This document shows, piece after piece, positions 27,215-35,677 of a stretch of DNA of 64,000 nt; position 1 is the stretch's first letter; every line of letters begins with the position of its first letter. The translations under genes and the position numbers were made by a program. The stretch covers positions 124,001 through 188,000 of the forward strand of contig NZ_AUBC01000011.1 of assembly GCF_000429045.1 (NCBI RefSeq). The letters are read 5' to 3'. Source of the DNA: Salinarimonas rosea DSM 21201 (GTDB lineage Bacteria; Pseudomonadota; Alphaproteobacteria; Rhizobiales; Beijerinckiaceae). Below the pieces are notes generated by a model, which saw only the letters and a list, made by a program, of their open reading frames with translations, was not told where the DNA came from and did no database searches.

Positions 27215-28462
27215 ATGAACGACACGCAAGATCCGTCCCTCGAGATCAAGTCCGCGGACGCGCAGGCCGCGTTCGCCGAGTTCGCGCGGGCCTTCGAGGC
27301 CTACAAGGAGGAGAACGACGGGCGGCTCGCCGCGCTCGAGACGCGCGGGCGGGTGGACGTCGTCGTCGACGAGAAGCTCGCGCGCATCGACGCCTTCCTC
27401 GACGAGCAGAAGGCGCGCTCGGACCGGCTCGCGCTCGCCCGGCAGCGCCCGCCGCTCGCGGGCAAGGACGAGGGGCGCGAGGACCCGCTCGCGAGCGAGC
27501 ACAAGGCCGCCTTCGAGCTCTACGTCCGCTCCGGCGAGAGCGCGGGGCTCAAGCGGCTCGAGGAGAAGGCGCTGTCGGCGGGTTCGGGGCCGGACGGCGG
27601 CTACCTCGCGCCGCCGCAGGTCGAGCGCGAGGTGATCCGGCGGCTCGCGACGCTCTCGCCGATCCGCGCCATCGCGTCGAACCGCACGATCTCGGGCGGG
27701 CTCTACAAGATCGCCCACGCGACCTCGGGCGCCGCCTCCGGCTGGGTGGCGGAGACCGCCGCGCGCCCGCAGACGGACGGCCCCGGCCTGTCCGAGCTCT
27801 CCTTCCCGGCGATGGAGCTCTACGCCATGCCGGCGGCGACGCAGACGCTGCTCGACGATGCCATCGTCGACATCGACCAGTGGATCGCCGACGAGGTGGA
27901 GACCGCCTTCGCCGAGCAGGAGGGCGCCGCCTTCGTCGCCGGCGACGGGGTCGCCAAGCCGCGGGGCTTCCTCGACTACACGGCGGTCGCGGACGCCTCC
28001 TGGTCGTGGGGCAACCTCGGCTTCGTGGCGACCGGTGCGGCGGGCGCCTTCCCGGCCTCCGATCCGTCGGACGTGATGGTCGATCTCGTCTACGCGCTCA
28101 GGAGCGGCTACCGGCAGAACGCGTCCTTCGTGATGAACCGCAAGACGCAGGCCGTGGTGCGCAAGTTCAAGGACGCGCAGGGGCACTATCTCTGGCAGCC
28201 GCCGGCGGGGCCGGGCCAGGCCGCGAGCCTGATGGGCTTCCCCGTGGTGGAGGCGGAGGACATGCCCGACATCGCGGCCGGCGCCGACGCCATCGCCTTC
28301 GGCGACTTCAAGCGCGGCTACCTCGTCGTCGACCGCGCGGGGGTGCGCATCCTGCGCGACCCGTACTCCGCCAAGCCCTACGTGCTGTTCTACACGACGA
28401 AGCGCGTCGGCGGCGGGGTGCAGGACTTCGCCGCGCTCAAGCTCCTGCGCTTCGCGGCGTGA
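27215..28462 (+). CDS. GTA gp5, HK97-type major capsid protein
   Basis: 415 residues from the ATG at 27215. Residues 1-110 are a charged coiled coil (scaffold region, probably removed by gp4). The HK97 fold follows, with SAGSGPDGGYLAPPQVEREVI, the FLDYTAV loop, RNASFVMNRKTQAVVRKFKD-like strand region (about 300) and a C-terminal GGGVQDFAALKLLRFA. It builds the small GTA head. In Rhodobacter the next gene is gp6; here two reverse-strand proteases intervene. Confidence 0.93.
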   Translation: MNDTQDPSLEIKSADAQAAFAEFARAFEAYKEENDGRLAALETRGRVDVVVDEKLARIDAFLDEQKARSDRLALARQRPPLAGKDEGREDPLASEHKAAFELYVRSGESAGLKRLEEKALSAGSGPDGGYLAPPQVEREVIRRLATLSPIRAIASNRTISGGLYKIAHATSGAASGWVAETAARPQTDGPGLSELSFPAMELYAMPAATQTLLDDAIVDIDQWIADEVETAFAEQEGAAFVAGDGVAKPRGFLDYTAVADASWSWGNLGFVATGAAGAFPASDPSDVMVDLVYALRSGYRQNASFVMNRKTQAVVRKFKDAQGHYLWQPPAGPGQAASLMGFPVVEAEDMPDIAAGADAIAFGDFKRGYLVVDRAGVRILRDPYSAKPYVLFYTTKRVGGGVQDFAALKLLRFAA

Positions 28463-28464
28463 CG

Positions 28465-29337
28465 TCAATCGGCGCCGAGAAGGGCGTCGCGGGCCGGCGG
28501 GGTGATGTCGAGGGGCTCCGCGGGTGCGGAGGGCACGGCGCGGTCGAGATCGCGCACCCGCGCCGCGATCCAGCGCACGTGGGGGGCGATCGGCGTGATC
28601 GCCGTGAGCCCCCCGCAGGCGGCCCCGCGCGCGCCGGCGAAGGCGCCCGACGACCAGGAGATGATCCCGTCGAGCCGGTAGGCGCCGGGCTCGCCCGAGA
28701 GCAGCGGGCCGCCGGAATCGCCCTGGCAGGCGCCGGCGCCCTCCTGCTCGCCGAGCCGCTCGGGATCGGCGGCCATCACCATGCGATTGCCGAGCCGCGC
28801 CTCGCCCATCACCACGACATAGGTGAAGCGCAGCGTCCGCGCCGTCGACTTGGCGCGGAAACGCGTCGTGCCGAAGCCGGCGATGGTCCCGTTCTGCCCG
28901 GCGCGCGGCATCTGCGCGGCGGTGACGTCGAAGGGGCGGAAGTCGGGCCCGAGCCGCCGGTCCAGCTTGAGCAGGGCGAGATCGACGCCGGGCTGCTCGC
29001 GCGGCGGGATGCCGGGCTGGAAGCTCGGGTGCAGCACGCTCGCGGAGACGCCGAGGTCGATGCGGCGAAAGCCGTAGTCGAGGGCGAAGATGCGGTAGTT
29101 CACCGGCTCGAGCACGCAATGGGCCGCGGTGAGCACGACGTCGTCGCGCACGAGGACGCCGGTGCACAGCTCGCCCTCGGAGCTCTCGATGCGCACGATG
29201 CTCTCGCGCAGGCCGTCGGTGGCGTCCGCCGCGCGGCCGCGGGTGATCGCCTCGGCCGGCGCCGCACCGACGAGCGCGGCCGCGATCGCCGTCGCGAGGG
29301 CGAGGAGCACGGCGAGAGGGCGAAGGCGGAGCGGCAT
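28465..29337 (-). CDS. secreted trypsin-like serine protease (GTA insert, copy 1)
   Basis: 290 residues from the ATG at 29337, chosen because it gives a clean signal peptide (RPLAVLLALATAIAAALVGA, cleavage after AEA at 30). S1 triad: His73 in LTAAHC, Asp119 in GVDLALLKLD, Ser208 in CQGDSGGP. The stop is 2 bp from the capsid stop, convergent. Its neighbour encodes a second S1 protease in the same direction. It is exported, so it cannot be the cytosolic capsid-processing protease. Confidence 0.88.
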   Translation of the reverse strand: MPLRLRPLAVLLALATAIAAALVGAAPAEAITRGRAADATDGLRESIVRIESSEGELCTGVLVRDDVVLTAAHCVLEPVNYRIFALDYGFRRIDLGVSASVLHPSFQPGIPPREQPGVDLALLKLDRRLGPDFRPFDVTAAQMPRAGQNGTIAGFGTTRFRAKSTARTLRFTYVVVMGEARLGNRMVMAADPERLGEQEGAGACQGDSGGPLLSGEPGAYRLDGIISWSSGAFAGARGAACGGLTAITPIAPHVRWIAARVRDLDRAVPSAPAEPLDITPPARDALLGAD

Positions 29338-29396
29338 GGCGGCACTGTGCGGTGCGGCATCGTCGGGCGCAAGCGCGGGAGACGACGGAGCGGGCC

Positions 29397-30200
29397 TCAT
29401 CGCCAGGCGGCTCCGCGGCCCCAGCCGGCGAGCGTCGCGTCGATGAAGCCGCGCTGCGGGCCCACGAGCACACCCTGGCTGATGTCGCCGCATTCGGCGC
29501 CGTTCGTCCCGCGCGTCCAGGAGGTGACCGCGAGAACGGCATCGGCGCGGGCGATCGGCCCGCCGGAATCGCCGTGGCAGCCGCCGGCGTCGGCGCCCGC
29601 GAGCCAGACCAGGATCGAGGACGGACCGTAGGGCTCGACGACGGAGAGGCGCGCGCGCCGCAGCGTCCCGCCGGTCAGGCGCCCCGCCTCGCCCTCCTGC
29701 GCCACGCCGTAGCCGACGAGGTCGAGCGCCTCGCCGGCGCCGGCGTTCGCGCCGAGCAGTGTCGCGGGGCGGAAGGGGGACGGCAGCGGCGCGGCCAGGC
29801 GCACCAGCGCGAGGTCGATCGAGCGCCGGCGCGCGGCGATGGCGTCGGGGTCGTAGCCGGGATGGACCGCGATCGCCGCGATCGCGGCGAGGACCGGTGC
29901 GCCGGCGGGATCGCGCCAATGCGCGCGGTGGGCGTCCGCTTCGGTGACGCAATGGGCGGCGGTGAGGACCACGTCCGGCGCGAGGACGACGCCCGAGCAG
30001 GCCCCGCCGCTCGAGGACAGGATCATCAGGGTGGAGGCGGCGAGCGGCCCGGTCTCGGGCGCGCCGCCGACGACCGCGCGCGCCGGCGCGAGCGTCCCCG
30101 CCAGCAGGAGAAGGGCCGCCCCGAGAGCGGCCCCGACACGAGCAGACACAGACACAGACACCCGCACGGACAGCAGCTCCAGCCTTCGGAGGGCGGACAT
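29397..30200 (-). CDS. secreted trypsin-like serine protease (GTA insert, copy 2)
   Basis: 267 residues from the ATG at 30200; a signal peptide ends near ARA (42). S1 triad: His83 in LTAAHC, Asp129 in SIDLALVRLA, Ser212 in CHGDSGGP. Its start codon shares CATG with the start of gp6 on the other strand, so its promoter must lie inside gp6. A later start is possible. Similarity to copy 1 is limited to the motifs and length, which suggests an old duplication or two separate acquisitions. Confidence 0.85.
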   Translation of the reverse strand: MSALRRLELLSVRVSVSVSARVGAALGAALLLLAGTLAPARAVVGGAPETGPLAASTLMILSSSGGACSGVVLAPDVVLTAAHCVTEADAHRAHWRDPAGAPVLAAIAAIAVHPGYDPDAIAARRRSIDLALVRLAAPLPSPFRPATLLGANAGAGEALDLVGYGVAQEGEAGRLTGGTLRRARLSVVEPYGPSSILVWLAGADAGGCHGDSGGPIARADAVLAVTSWTRGTNGAECGDISQGVLVGPQRGFIDATLAGWGRGAAWR

Positions 30201-30765
30201 GACCCCCCTATACCTCGCCGGCCCCGCCGTCGAGCCCATCGGCGTGCCCGAGATGCGCGCCTTCCTGCGGCTCGAGCACGCGGACGAGGACGCGCTGTTC
30301 GGCGCGCTCCTGCGCGCGGCACGCCTCGTCGTGGAGGCGACGACCCGGCTCGTGGTGCTCGAGCAGTCCTGGCGCATCGCGCTCGCCCCCGTTCCCGAGG
30401 ACGGCGTCGTGCGCCTGCCGCTCGCGCCGATCCTCGCGGTGACGGAGGTGCGCGCCTTCGACGCCGCGGACGTGGCGAGCGTCGTCCCGGCCTCCGACTG
30501 GCGGCTGGAGCGGCGCGCCGACCCGGTCCGGATCGTGCTCTCGGGCACGGCGCTGGAGGCGCGGGGCGGGCTCGAGATCGACCTCTCGGCGGGCTTCGGC
30601 GCGACCGCGGAGGCGGCGCCGGCGCCGCTGGTGCAGGCGATCCGGCTGCTCGCGGCGCACTGGTTCGAGAACCGGGGAGACGGGCCGCCGCAGACCGAGC
30701 GGGCCAGCCTGCCGCTCGACGTCGCCGCCCTCGTCGCGCCCTTTCGGCGCCTGCGGATGGGCTGA
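30199..30765 (+). CDS. GTA gp6, head-tail connector
   Basis: 188 residues from the ATG at 30199. The N-terminal helical part (VGVPEMRAFLRLEHADEDALF type sequence) belongs to the phage gp6-like connector family, which forms the ring under the portal. LDVAALVAPFRRLRMG at the C-terminus matches phage connectors ending in PYR/PFR-type sequences. It starts head-to-head with the serine protease gene. Confidence 0.88.
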   Translation: MTPLYLAGPAVEPIGVPEMRAFLRLEHADEDALFGALLRAARLVVEATTRLVVLEQSWRIALAPVPEDGVVRLPLAPILAVTEVRAFDAADVASVVPASDWRLERRADPVRIVLSGTALEARGGLEIDLSAGFGATAEAAPAPLVQAIRLLAAHWFENRGDGPPQTERASLPLDVAALVAPFRRLRMG

Positions 30766-30769
30766 GCCG

Positions 30770-31105
30770 ATGAGGACCGAACGAACCCGGATCGGCGCCC
30801 GAAGGCGCCTGTTCACCCTCGACCTGCCGCAGGAGACGCCCGACGGCTTCGGCGGCGTCGTGCGCAGCTTCCAGCCCGGGCCGCGCGTGTGGGGCGCGAT
30901 CGAGGCGCTCGGCCTCGACGAGCGCGAGCGCGCCGGCCGGCCGGAGGAGGCCGTGACCCACCGCGTGCGGCTGCGCCACCGCGCCGATCTCGACGGCCGC
31001 ATGCGCCTCACGCTCGGCGCGCGTCGCTTCGCCGTGCGCGCCGCCACCGACCCGGACGGGACGGGGCGCGAGACTGTCTGCCTGTGCGAGGAGATCAAGC
31101 CGTGA
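30770..31105 (+). CDS. GTA gp7, head closure / head-tail adaptor
   Basis: 111 residues of the SPP1 gp16-like adaptor family: RIGARRRLFTLDLPQETPDGFGG, then a beta-rich region with VWGAIEALG and VTHRVRLRHRADLDGRMRL. It closes the filled head and joins the tail. It starts 5 bp after gp6, and its stop overlaps the GTG of gp8. Confidence 0.9.
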   Translation: MRTERTRIGARRRLFTLDLPQETPDGFGGVVRSFQPGPRVWGAIEALGLDERERAGRPEEAVTHRVRLRHRADLDGRMRLTLGARRFAVRAATDPDGTGRETVCLCEEIKP

Positions 31106-31521
31106 GCGCACCCGGGCCGATTCTCGCCCTGCGCACCGCGATTCTCGCGGCGCTCGCCGGCGACGCGACGCTCGCCGACCTGTTCGGCGGGACGATCCGC
31201 ATCCACGACGAGCCGCCGCGGGGCGCCGAGCCGGTCTACGCGCTGTTCGGCCGGGTGATGGCCCGCGACGCCTCGAGCGAGGGCGTGCGGGCGCACGCCC
31301 AGGAGGCCGACATCGTGGTGTGGTCGCGCCCGGGCTCCGCGGCCGCGGGGCTCGCGGTCGCCGACCGGATCGCGACCCTCCTCGATGACGCGGACCTGAC
31401 GCTTTCGGGGCATCGCCTGATCCGCCTGCGCGTGGCCGAGAGCGGGGCGACGCGCGACGCCGGCAGCGGCGCCGCGCGTGCCTGGCTGCGGCTCTCCGCG
31501 CTCACCGAAACCGTCATCTGA
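31102..31521 (+). CDS. GTA gp8, tail terminator-like protein (DUF3168)
   Basis: 139 residues from a GTG at 31102 (GTGA overlap with gp7). DUF3168 features are LRTAILAALAGDATLADLFGG, IRIHDEPPRGAEPVYALFGR and AHAQEADIVVWSR. The family caps the tail tube at the head side. Confidence 0.88.
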   Translation: MSAPGPILALRTAILAALAGDATLADLFGGTIRIHDEPPRGAEPVYALFGRVMARDASSEGVRAHAQEADIVVWSRPGSAAAGLAVADRIATLLDDADLTLSGHRLIRLRVAESGATRDAGSGAARAWLRLSALTETVI

Positions 31522-31547
31522 TCGATACGAGCGGAGGAACACGAGAC

Positions 31548-31958
31548 ATGGCCGCGCAGAAGGGCAAGGACCTCCTCATCAAGATCGACGACGGCACCGG
31601 CGTCTTCGTGACGCTGGCGGGCCTGCGGGCCCGCCAGATCGCGCTCGGCGCCGACCTCGTCGACGTCACCAACGCGGAGAGCGCCGGGCGCTGGCGCGAG
31701 CTGCTGGCGGGCGCCGGCGTGCGCCGTGCGGCGCTCTCGGGCGCGGGCGTCTTCCGCGACCAGGCCTCGGATGCGCTGATGCGCACGGTGTTCTTCGCCG
31801 GCGAGATCCGCGCCTACGAGGCGATCATCCCCGACTTCGGCACGCTGACCGGCCCCTTCCAGATCGTCTCGCTCGAGTATCGCGGCGAGCATGCCGGTGA
31901 GGTGACCTTCGACGCGGCTTTCGAGTCGGCGGGCGAGATCGCCTTCGCGGCGCTCTGA
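31548..31958 (+). CDS. GTA gp9, major tail tube protein
   Basis: 136 residues, TP901-1-like major tail protein. Features are KGKDLLIKIDDGTGVFVTLAGLR-type start, VDVTNAESAGRWRELLAGAGV and the beta-rich end GEVTFDAAFESAGEIAFAAL. It polymerises into the tail tube. A ribosome site GCGGAGGA precedes the ATG. Confidence 0.92.
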   Translation: MAAQKGKDLLIKIDDGTGVFVTLAGLRARQIALGADLVDVTNAESAGRWRELLAGAGVRRAALSGAGVFRDQASDALMRTVFFAGEIRAYEAIIPDFGTLTGPFQIVSLEYRGEHAGEVTFDAAFESAGEIAFAAL

Positions 31959-31988
31959 CCCGAGAAGCTCGCGGACGGGGAGGGGACG

Positions 31989-32351
31989 ATGGCGAACGCA
32001 CGACGCGGGGATGTTTCCGTCGTGATCGGCGGCGAGGTCCGCACGCTGCGGATCACGCTCGGCGCGCTGGCCGAGCTCGAGGACGCGCTCGCGGCCGAGG
32101 ACCTCGGCGCGCTCGCGACGCGGCTGGCGGAGGGGCGCCTGCGGGCGCGCGACCTCGTCGCCATCCTCGGCGCGGCGCTGCGCGGAGGCGGGCACCCGCT
32201 CGCCGACGCGGATGTCGCGGCGCTGGCGCTGGAGGACGGGGTCGAGCCCGTCGCCCGGGCGGCGATGCAGGCGCTCGCGCGCGCCTTCGGGACCGACGCC
32301 GAAGGCAGCGGCGCCGAGGCCGGCGCAAACCCTCCGGCGGCGCGGGCGTGA
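31989..32351 (+). CDS. GTA gp10, tail assembly chaperone-type protein
   Basis: 120 residues. The GTA gp10 signature is the start with GDVSVVIGGEVRTLRITLGALAELE, followed by RDLVAILGAALRGGG and VAALALEDGVEPVARAAMQALARAF. By position (between tube and tape measure) it corresponds to tail assembly chaperones. The stop overlaps the GTG of the next gene. Confidence 0.88.
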   Translation: MANARRGDVSVVIGGEVRTLRITLGALAELEDALAAEDLGALATRLAEGRLRARDLVAILGAALRGGGHPLADADVAALALEDGVEPVARAAMQALARAFGTDAEGSGAEAGANPPAARA

Positions 32352-32578
32352 GCGCGCCGCCCGCGCCGGCGTCGGCCCCAGCGCTGCCCGCACCGGCTTT
32401 TCCCTGGGACGAGGCGCTCGCCGCGGCGCTGGGCCCGCTCGGCTGGACGCCCGATACGTTCTGGCGGGCCACGCCGCGCGAGCTCGCCGCGGCGCTGTCC
32501 GGGCGCGGGCTCGGCGTCCGCGACGCGCCCACGCGCGCGACCCTCGCCGCCCTGATGGCGGCGCATCCCGACGGCTGA
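32348..32578 (+). CDS. GTA gp10.1, small tail assembly protein
   Basis: 76 residues from a GTG at 32348 that overlaps the gp10 stop. After a Pro/Ala-rich start it shows FPWDEALAAALGPLGWTPD and FWRATPRELAAAL, the hallmark of the phage tail assembly chaperone family that follows gp10 in GTA clusters. Confidence 0.85.
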   Translation: MSAPPAPASAPALPAPAFPWDEALAAALGPLGWTPDTFWRATPRELAAALSGRGLGVRDAPTRATLAALMAAHPDG

Positions 32579-32593
32579 CAGGAGAGAACGACG

Positions 32594-33202
32594 ATGCTCC
32601 GCGACGACGACGGCTCCTTCGCGCGACCCCTGATCCCGCCCGAGCGGGCGCAGGAGATCGAGCGGCTGACGCGGCTGACCGAGCGGCTCGGCGCGAGCTT
32701 CACCGCGACCTTCACGCGCGGGGTCTCCGAGGGGCGGCGCTTCGACGAGATCCTGCGGCAGATGGGCCGCTCGCTGATCGACATCGGGCTCAAGGCCGCG
32801 CTCGCCCCGCTGCAGCAGACGCTCTCGCGGGGCGTCGCGGGCCTGCTCGGGGGGCTGTTCCACGGAGGCTTCGGCGGCGGGGGCGCAGGAGCGGGAGGGC
32901 TCGCCTTCCCGCCGCTGCCGCCGGTGCGGCCCTTCGCCAAGGGCGGGGTGGTCGCGGCGCCGACGTGGTTTCCGCTCTCGGGTGGGCTCGGCCTGATGGG
33001 CGAGCGGGGGGCCGAGGCGATCCTGCCGCTGGCGCGCGGCCCGGACGGGCGCCTCGGCGTCCGCGGCGGTGCGGGCGAGGGCGGAGCGCCGACGATCGTC
33101 GTCAACATCGAGACGCCGGACATCGAAGGCTTCCGGCGCTCGGAGGCGCAGGTCTCGGCGGCGCTCGCCCGCGCGGTGGCGCGCGGGCGGCGCGCCTCGT
33201 GA
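32594..33202 (+). CDS. GTA gp11, short tape measure protein
   Basis: 202 residues, far shorter than phage tape measures but normal for GTAs. A helical N-terminal half (EIERLTRLTERLGASFTATF, RRFDEILRQMGRSLIDIGLK) is followed by a Gly-rich membrane-active stretch and FAKGGVVAAPTWFPLSGG and LGLMGERGAEAILPL, typical of tape measure C-termini. It sets tail length. A ribosome site AGGAGAG precedes the ATG. Confidence 0.88.
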   Translation: MLRDDDGSFARPLIPPERAQEIERLTRLTERLGASFTATFTRGVSEGRRFDEILRQMGRSLIDIGLKAALAPLQQTLSRGVAGLLGGLFHGGFGGGGAGAGGLAFPPLPPVRPFAKGGVVAAPTWFPLSGGLGLMGERGAEAILPLARGPDGRLGVRGGAGEGGAPTIVVNIETPDIEGFRRSEAQVSAALARAVARGRRAS

Positions 33203-33206
33203 CCGC

Positions 33207-33452
33207 TCAGGCCGCGGCGGAGCCGAGCATCGCGGCGATCTCGTCCTTCAGGGCGAGGCGCTTGCGGCGCAGGTCCTGCTCGACCTCGTCGGAGGTCGGC
33301 TCGACGCGGGTCTCGATGCGGTGAATCGCGCGGTTGAGCTCATGGTACTCGTCGGCGAGCCGGGCGAAGTGCGTGTTCGAGGTCTTCAGCGCGTGGATGC
33401 GCTCGGCGGCCTCGGGGAACTCCTCGGCGAGCTCGTGGGGGACATGGCTCAT
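33207..33452 (-). CDS. DUF465/YdcH-type small protein inside the GTA cluster
   Basis: 81 residues from the ATG at 33452, preceded by GAAGGAAG. Residues 12-70 have the DUF465 pattern: FPEAAERIHALKTSNTHFAR, then LADEYHELNRAIHRIE and DLRRKRLALKDEIAAML. It is a short helical hairpin of unknown function, common and usually core in Alphaproteobacteria. It lies on the opposite strand between gp11 and gp12, with its stop 5 bp from the gp11 stop. Confidence 0.9.
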   Translation of the reverse strand: MSHVPHELAEEFPEAAERIHALKTSNTHFARLADEYHELNRAIHRIETRVEPTSDEVEQDLRRKRLALKDEIAAMLGSAAA

Positions 33453-33584
33453 CGTGCTTCCTTCCTTCTCGGTTCGAGCGACCGCACGTGCGGCGCTCCT
33501 GGCCCGATCTGGCCCGAAACCGGGTTGCGGCGCTTTGCGGAAGGTCAATGAGGTCGCCTTCGAGGCTCATTCGCGGAGGAATCG

Positions 33585-34220
33585 ATGGACGATTTCCACG
33601 AGGTTCGTTTCCCTCTCGACGTGGCGCTCGGCAGCCGCGGCGGGCCGACGCGGCGCACGGAGATCGTGACGCTGGCGTCCGGCCGCGAGCACCGCAACGC
33701 CCGCTGGGCGCATTCGCGCCGGCGCTTCGAGGCCGGGCTCGGGGTGCGCACGCTCGACGCGCTCGACGCGGTGATCGCCTTCTTCGAGGAGCGTCGCGGC
33801 AGGCTCGTCGGCTTTCGCCTGCACGACCGCACCGACTGGAAGAGCGGCAAGCCCTCCGCCGAGCCGTCGCCCGGCGACCAGGCGATCGGGGAGGGCGACG
33901 GGACACGCGTCGCCTTCCAGCTGGTGAAGACCTACGGCGGTGCGCACGCGCCCTACCTGCGCACCATCGCCAAGCCCGTCGCCGGCAGCGTGCTCGTCGC
34001 GGTGGACGGCACGACGCTGGCGGACGGGGTCGGCTTCACCTGCGACATCGCGACCGGCCTCGTCACCCTCGCGACGCCTCCGCCGCCCGGCGCCGCGGTC
34101 ACCGCCGGCTACCGCTTCGACGTGCCGGTGCGCTTCGACACCGACGCGCTGGAGATCGACCTCCAGGCCTTCGCGGCCGGGGCGGTGCCGGAGATCCCGC
34201 TGCTGGAGATCCTGCCATAG
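33585..34220 (+). CDS. GTA gp12, DUF2460 tail protein
   Basis: 211 residues. DUF2460 signatures: FHEVRFPLDVALGSRGGPTR, LASGREHRNARWAHSRRRFE, LDAVIAFFEERRGRLVGFRL and the C-terminal FDVPVRFDTDALEIDLQAF. It is a distal tail protein in Rhodobacter GTA. The 105-bp gap after it shows no gene. Confidence 0.92.
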   Translation: MDDFHEVRFPLDVALGSRGGPTRRTEIVTLASGREHRNARWAHSRRRFEAGLGVRTLDALDAVIAFFEERRGRLVGFRLHDRTDWKSGKPSAEPSPGDQAIGEGDGTRVAFQLVKTYGGAHAPYLRTIAKPVAGSVLVAVDGTTLADGVGFTCDIATGLVTLATPPPPGAAVTAGYRFDVPVRFDTDALEIDLQAFAAGAVPEIPLLEILP

Positions 34221-34325
34221 GCCAGCTCGGGGTGAAGACGGCGGCGTCGGAGTGCCCGTCGTGCGCCTCGCCGGGCAGGGCGACGGTCCAGGCGATCGTG
34301 ACATCGAGCTGCGGAGCCTCTCATC

Positions 34326-35198
34326 ATGCGCACCATCCCACCCTCCCTCGCCGCCCGGCTGGGCGGCGGGGCGACGACGCTCGCGCGGTGCTGGCGCGTG
34401 ACGCGGGCCGACGGCGTCGTCGCCGGCTTCACCGATCACGACCGCGATCTCCTTTTCGAGGGCACGACGTTCCGCGCCGCGACCGGGCTCGAGGCCGCCG
34501 AGGCCGCCTCCGAGCTCGGCTTCGCGGTGGGCGGCGGCGAGGTCGCCGGCGCCCTCGTCTCGGCGGGCCTGACGGAGGAGGATCTCCTCGCCGGTGTCTG
34601 GGACGACGCGCGTGTCGAGACCTTCCTCGTCGACTGGAGCGCGCCCGAGCACCGCATGCGGCTCGGCATCGGCGCCATCGGCGAGGTGCGCCGGGCCGAC
34701 GGCGCCTTCGTGGCGGAGCTGCGCTCGCCGATGCACAGGCTCGACGAGGAGCGCGGGCGCCTGTTCCGGGCGAGCTGCTCGGCCGATCTCGGGGACGATC
34801 GCTGCCGCGCCGCGGCGCCGCCGGTGGCCGCCGTGGTCACCGCGAGCGACGGCGCGCTGTCCGTGACCGCGGCCGCGCTCGCGGGCTACGCGCCGGAGCA
34901 TTTCGCCCTGGGGCGGCTCGTCTTCGGCTCGGGCGCCAATGCCGGCTTCGCCGTCGAGGTGCGGGCGCACCGGGTCGGGGGCGTGCTGGACCTGTGGCGG
35001 CGCGCGCCGCGCCCGATCGCGATCGGCGACGGCTTCACCGTGACGCCCGGCTGCGACAAGTCCTTCGAGACCTGCGGCGCCAAGTTCGGCAACACCGACA
35101 ATTTCCGCGGCTTCCCGCACATGCCGGGCAACGACTTCGTCCTGCGCATGCCCCGGCAGGGCGAGCCGGGCCTCGACGGTGGGAGCCTTTTGCGATGA
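34326..35198 (+). CDS. GTA gp13, DUF2163/BR0599-type hub protein
   Basis: 290 residues. DUF2163 features: TTLARCWRVTRADGVVAGFT, DHDRDLLFEG, AGLTEEDLLAGVWDDARV and the C-terminal Cys motif CDKSFETCGAKFGNTDNFRG ending FPHMPGNDF. Four cysteines (in GCDKSFETCG and CSADLGDDRC) may bind an Fe-S cluster, as reported for the Rhodobacter homologue. The stop overlaps the ATG of gp14. Confidence 0.92.
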   Translation: MRTIPPSLAARLGGGATTLARCWRVTRADGVVAGFTDHDRDLLFEGTTFRAATGLEAAEAASELGFAVGGGEVAGALVSAGLTEEDLLAGVWDDARVETFLVDWSAPEHRMRLGIGAIGEVRRADGAFVAELRSPMHRLDEERGRLFRASCSADLGDDRCRAAAPPVAAVVTASDGALSVTAAALAGYAPEHFALGRLVFGSGANAGFAVEVRAHRVGGVLDLWRRAPRPIAIGDGFTVTPGCDKSFETCGAKFGNTDNFRGFPHMPGNDFVLRMPRQGEPGLDGGSLLR

Positions 35199-35677
35199 GC
35201 CCGGATCCGGCAGCGTGCGTCGTCGCCGAGGCCCGCGCCTGGATCGGCACGCCCTACGCGCACCAGGCCTCGCTGAAGGGGGTGGGCTGCGATTGCCTCG
35301 GCCTCTTGCGCGGCGTCTGGCGCGGGGTCGTCGGCCCCGAGCCGGAGCGCCCCGGCCCATACGCCCCGGACTGGGCGGAGGCCGGCGCGGGCGACGCCCT
35401 GATGCGAGCGGCGACCCGCTGGCTCGTGCCGGTGGAGGGCATCGCTGCGGGTCGCGTCCTCGTCTTCCGCTGGCGCGAGGGGCTGTGCGCCAAGCACTGT
35501 GCCATCGCCACCGGCCCCGACGCGATGATCCACGCCCACGACGGCGCCCGCGTCTGCGAGGTGACGATCCCGCCGTTCTGGCGGCGGAAGGTGGCGGGCG
35601 TGTTCGCGTTCCCCTCCCGCCCCCTCGGGGCGGGGACGATCCGCGCAGCGGATCAGGGGCGGGGTCCCGTGATCTGA
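35195..35677 (+). CDS. GTA gp14, NlpC/P60 cell-wall hydrolase
   Basis: 160 residues. NlpC/P60 catalytic Cys34 in GVGCDCLGLLRGVW and His101 in KHCAIATG. It sits in the tail tip and cuts peptidoglycan on DNA delivery. The natural C-terminus should be near AGVFAFP (139-140); residues 140-160, Arg- and Gly-rich, are encoded by copy B of the composite repeat, which also provides the stop codon. Confidence 0.92.
   Translation: MSPDPAACVVAEARAWIGTPYAHQASLKGVGCDCLGLLRGVWRGVVGPEPERPGPYAPDWAEAGAGDALMRAATRWLVPVEGIAAGRVLVFRWREGLCAKHCAIATGPDAMIHAHDGARVCEVTIPPFWRRKVAGVFAFPSRPLGAGTIRAADQGRGPVI

Noticed and set aside
28465-30200. Serine proteases as GTA prohead proteases
   Set aside because: Both have export signals and an S1 fold, while the U35 prohead protease is already present at 26428.
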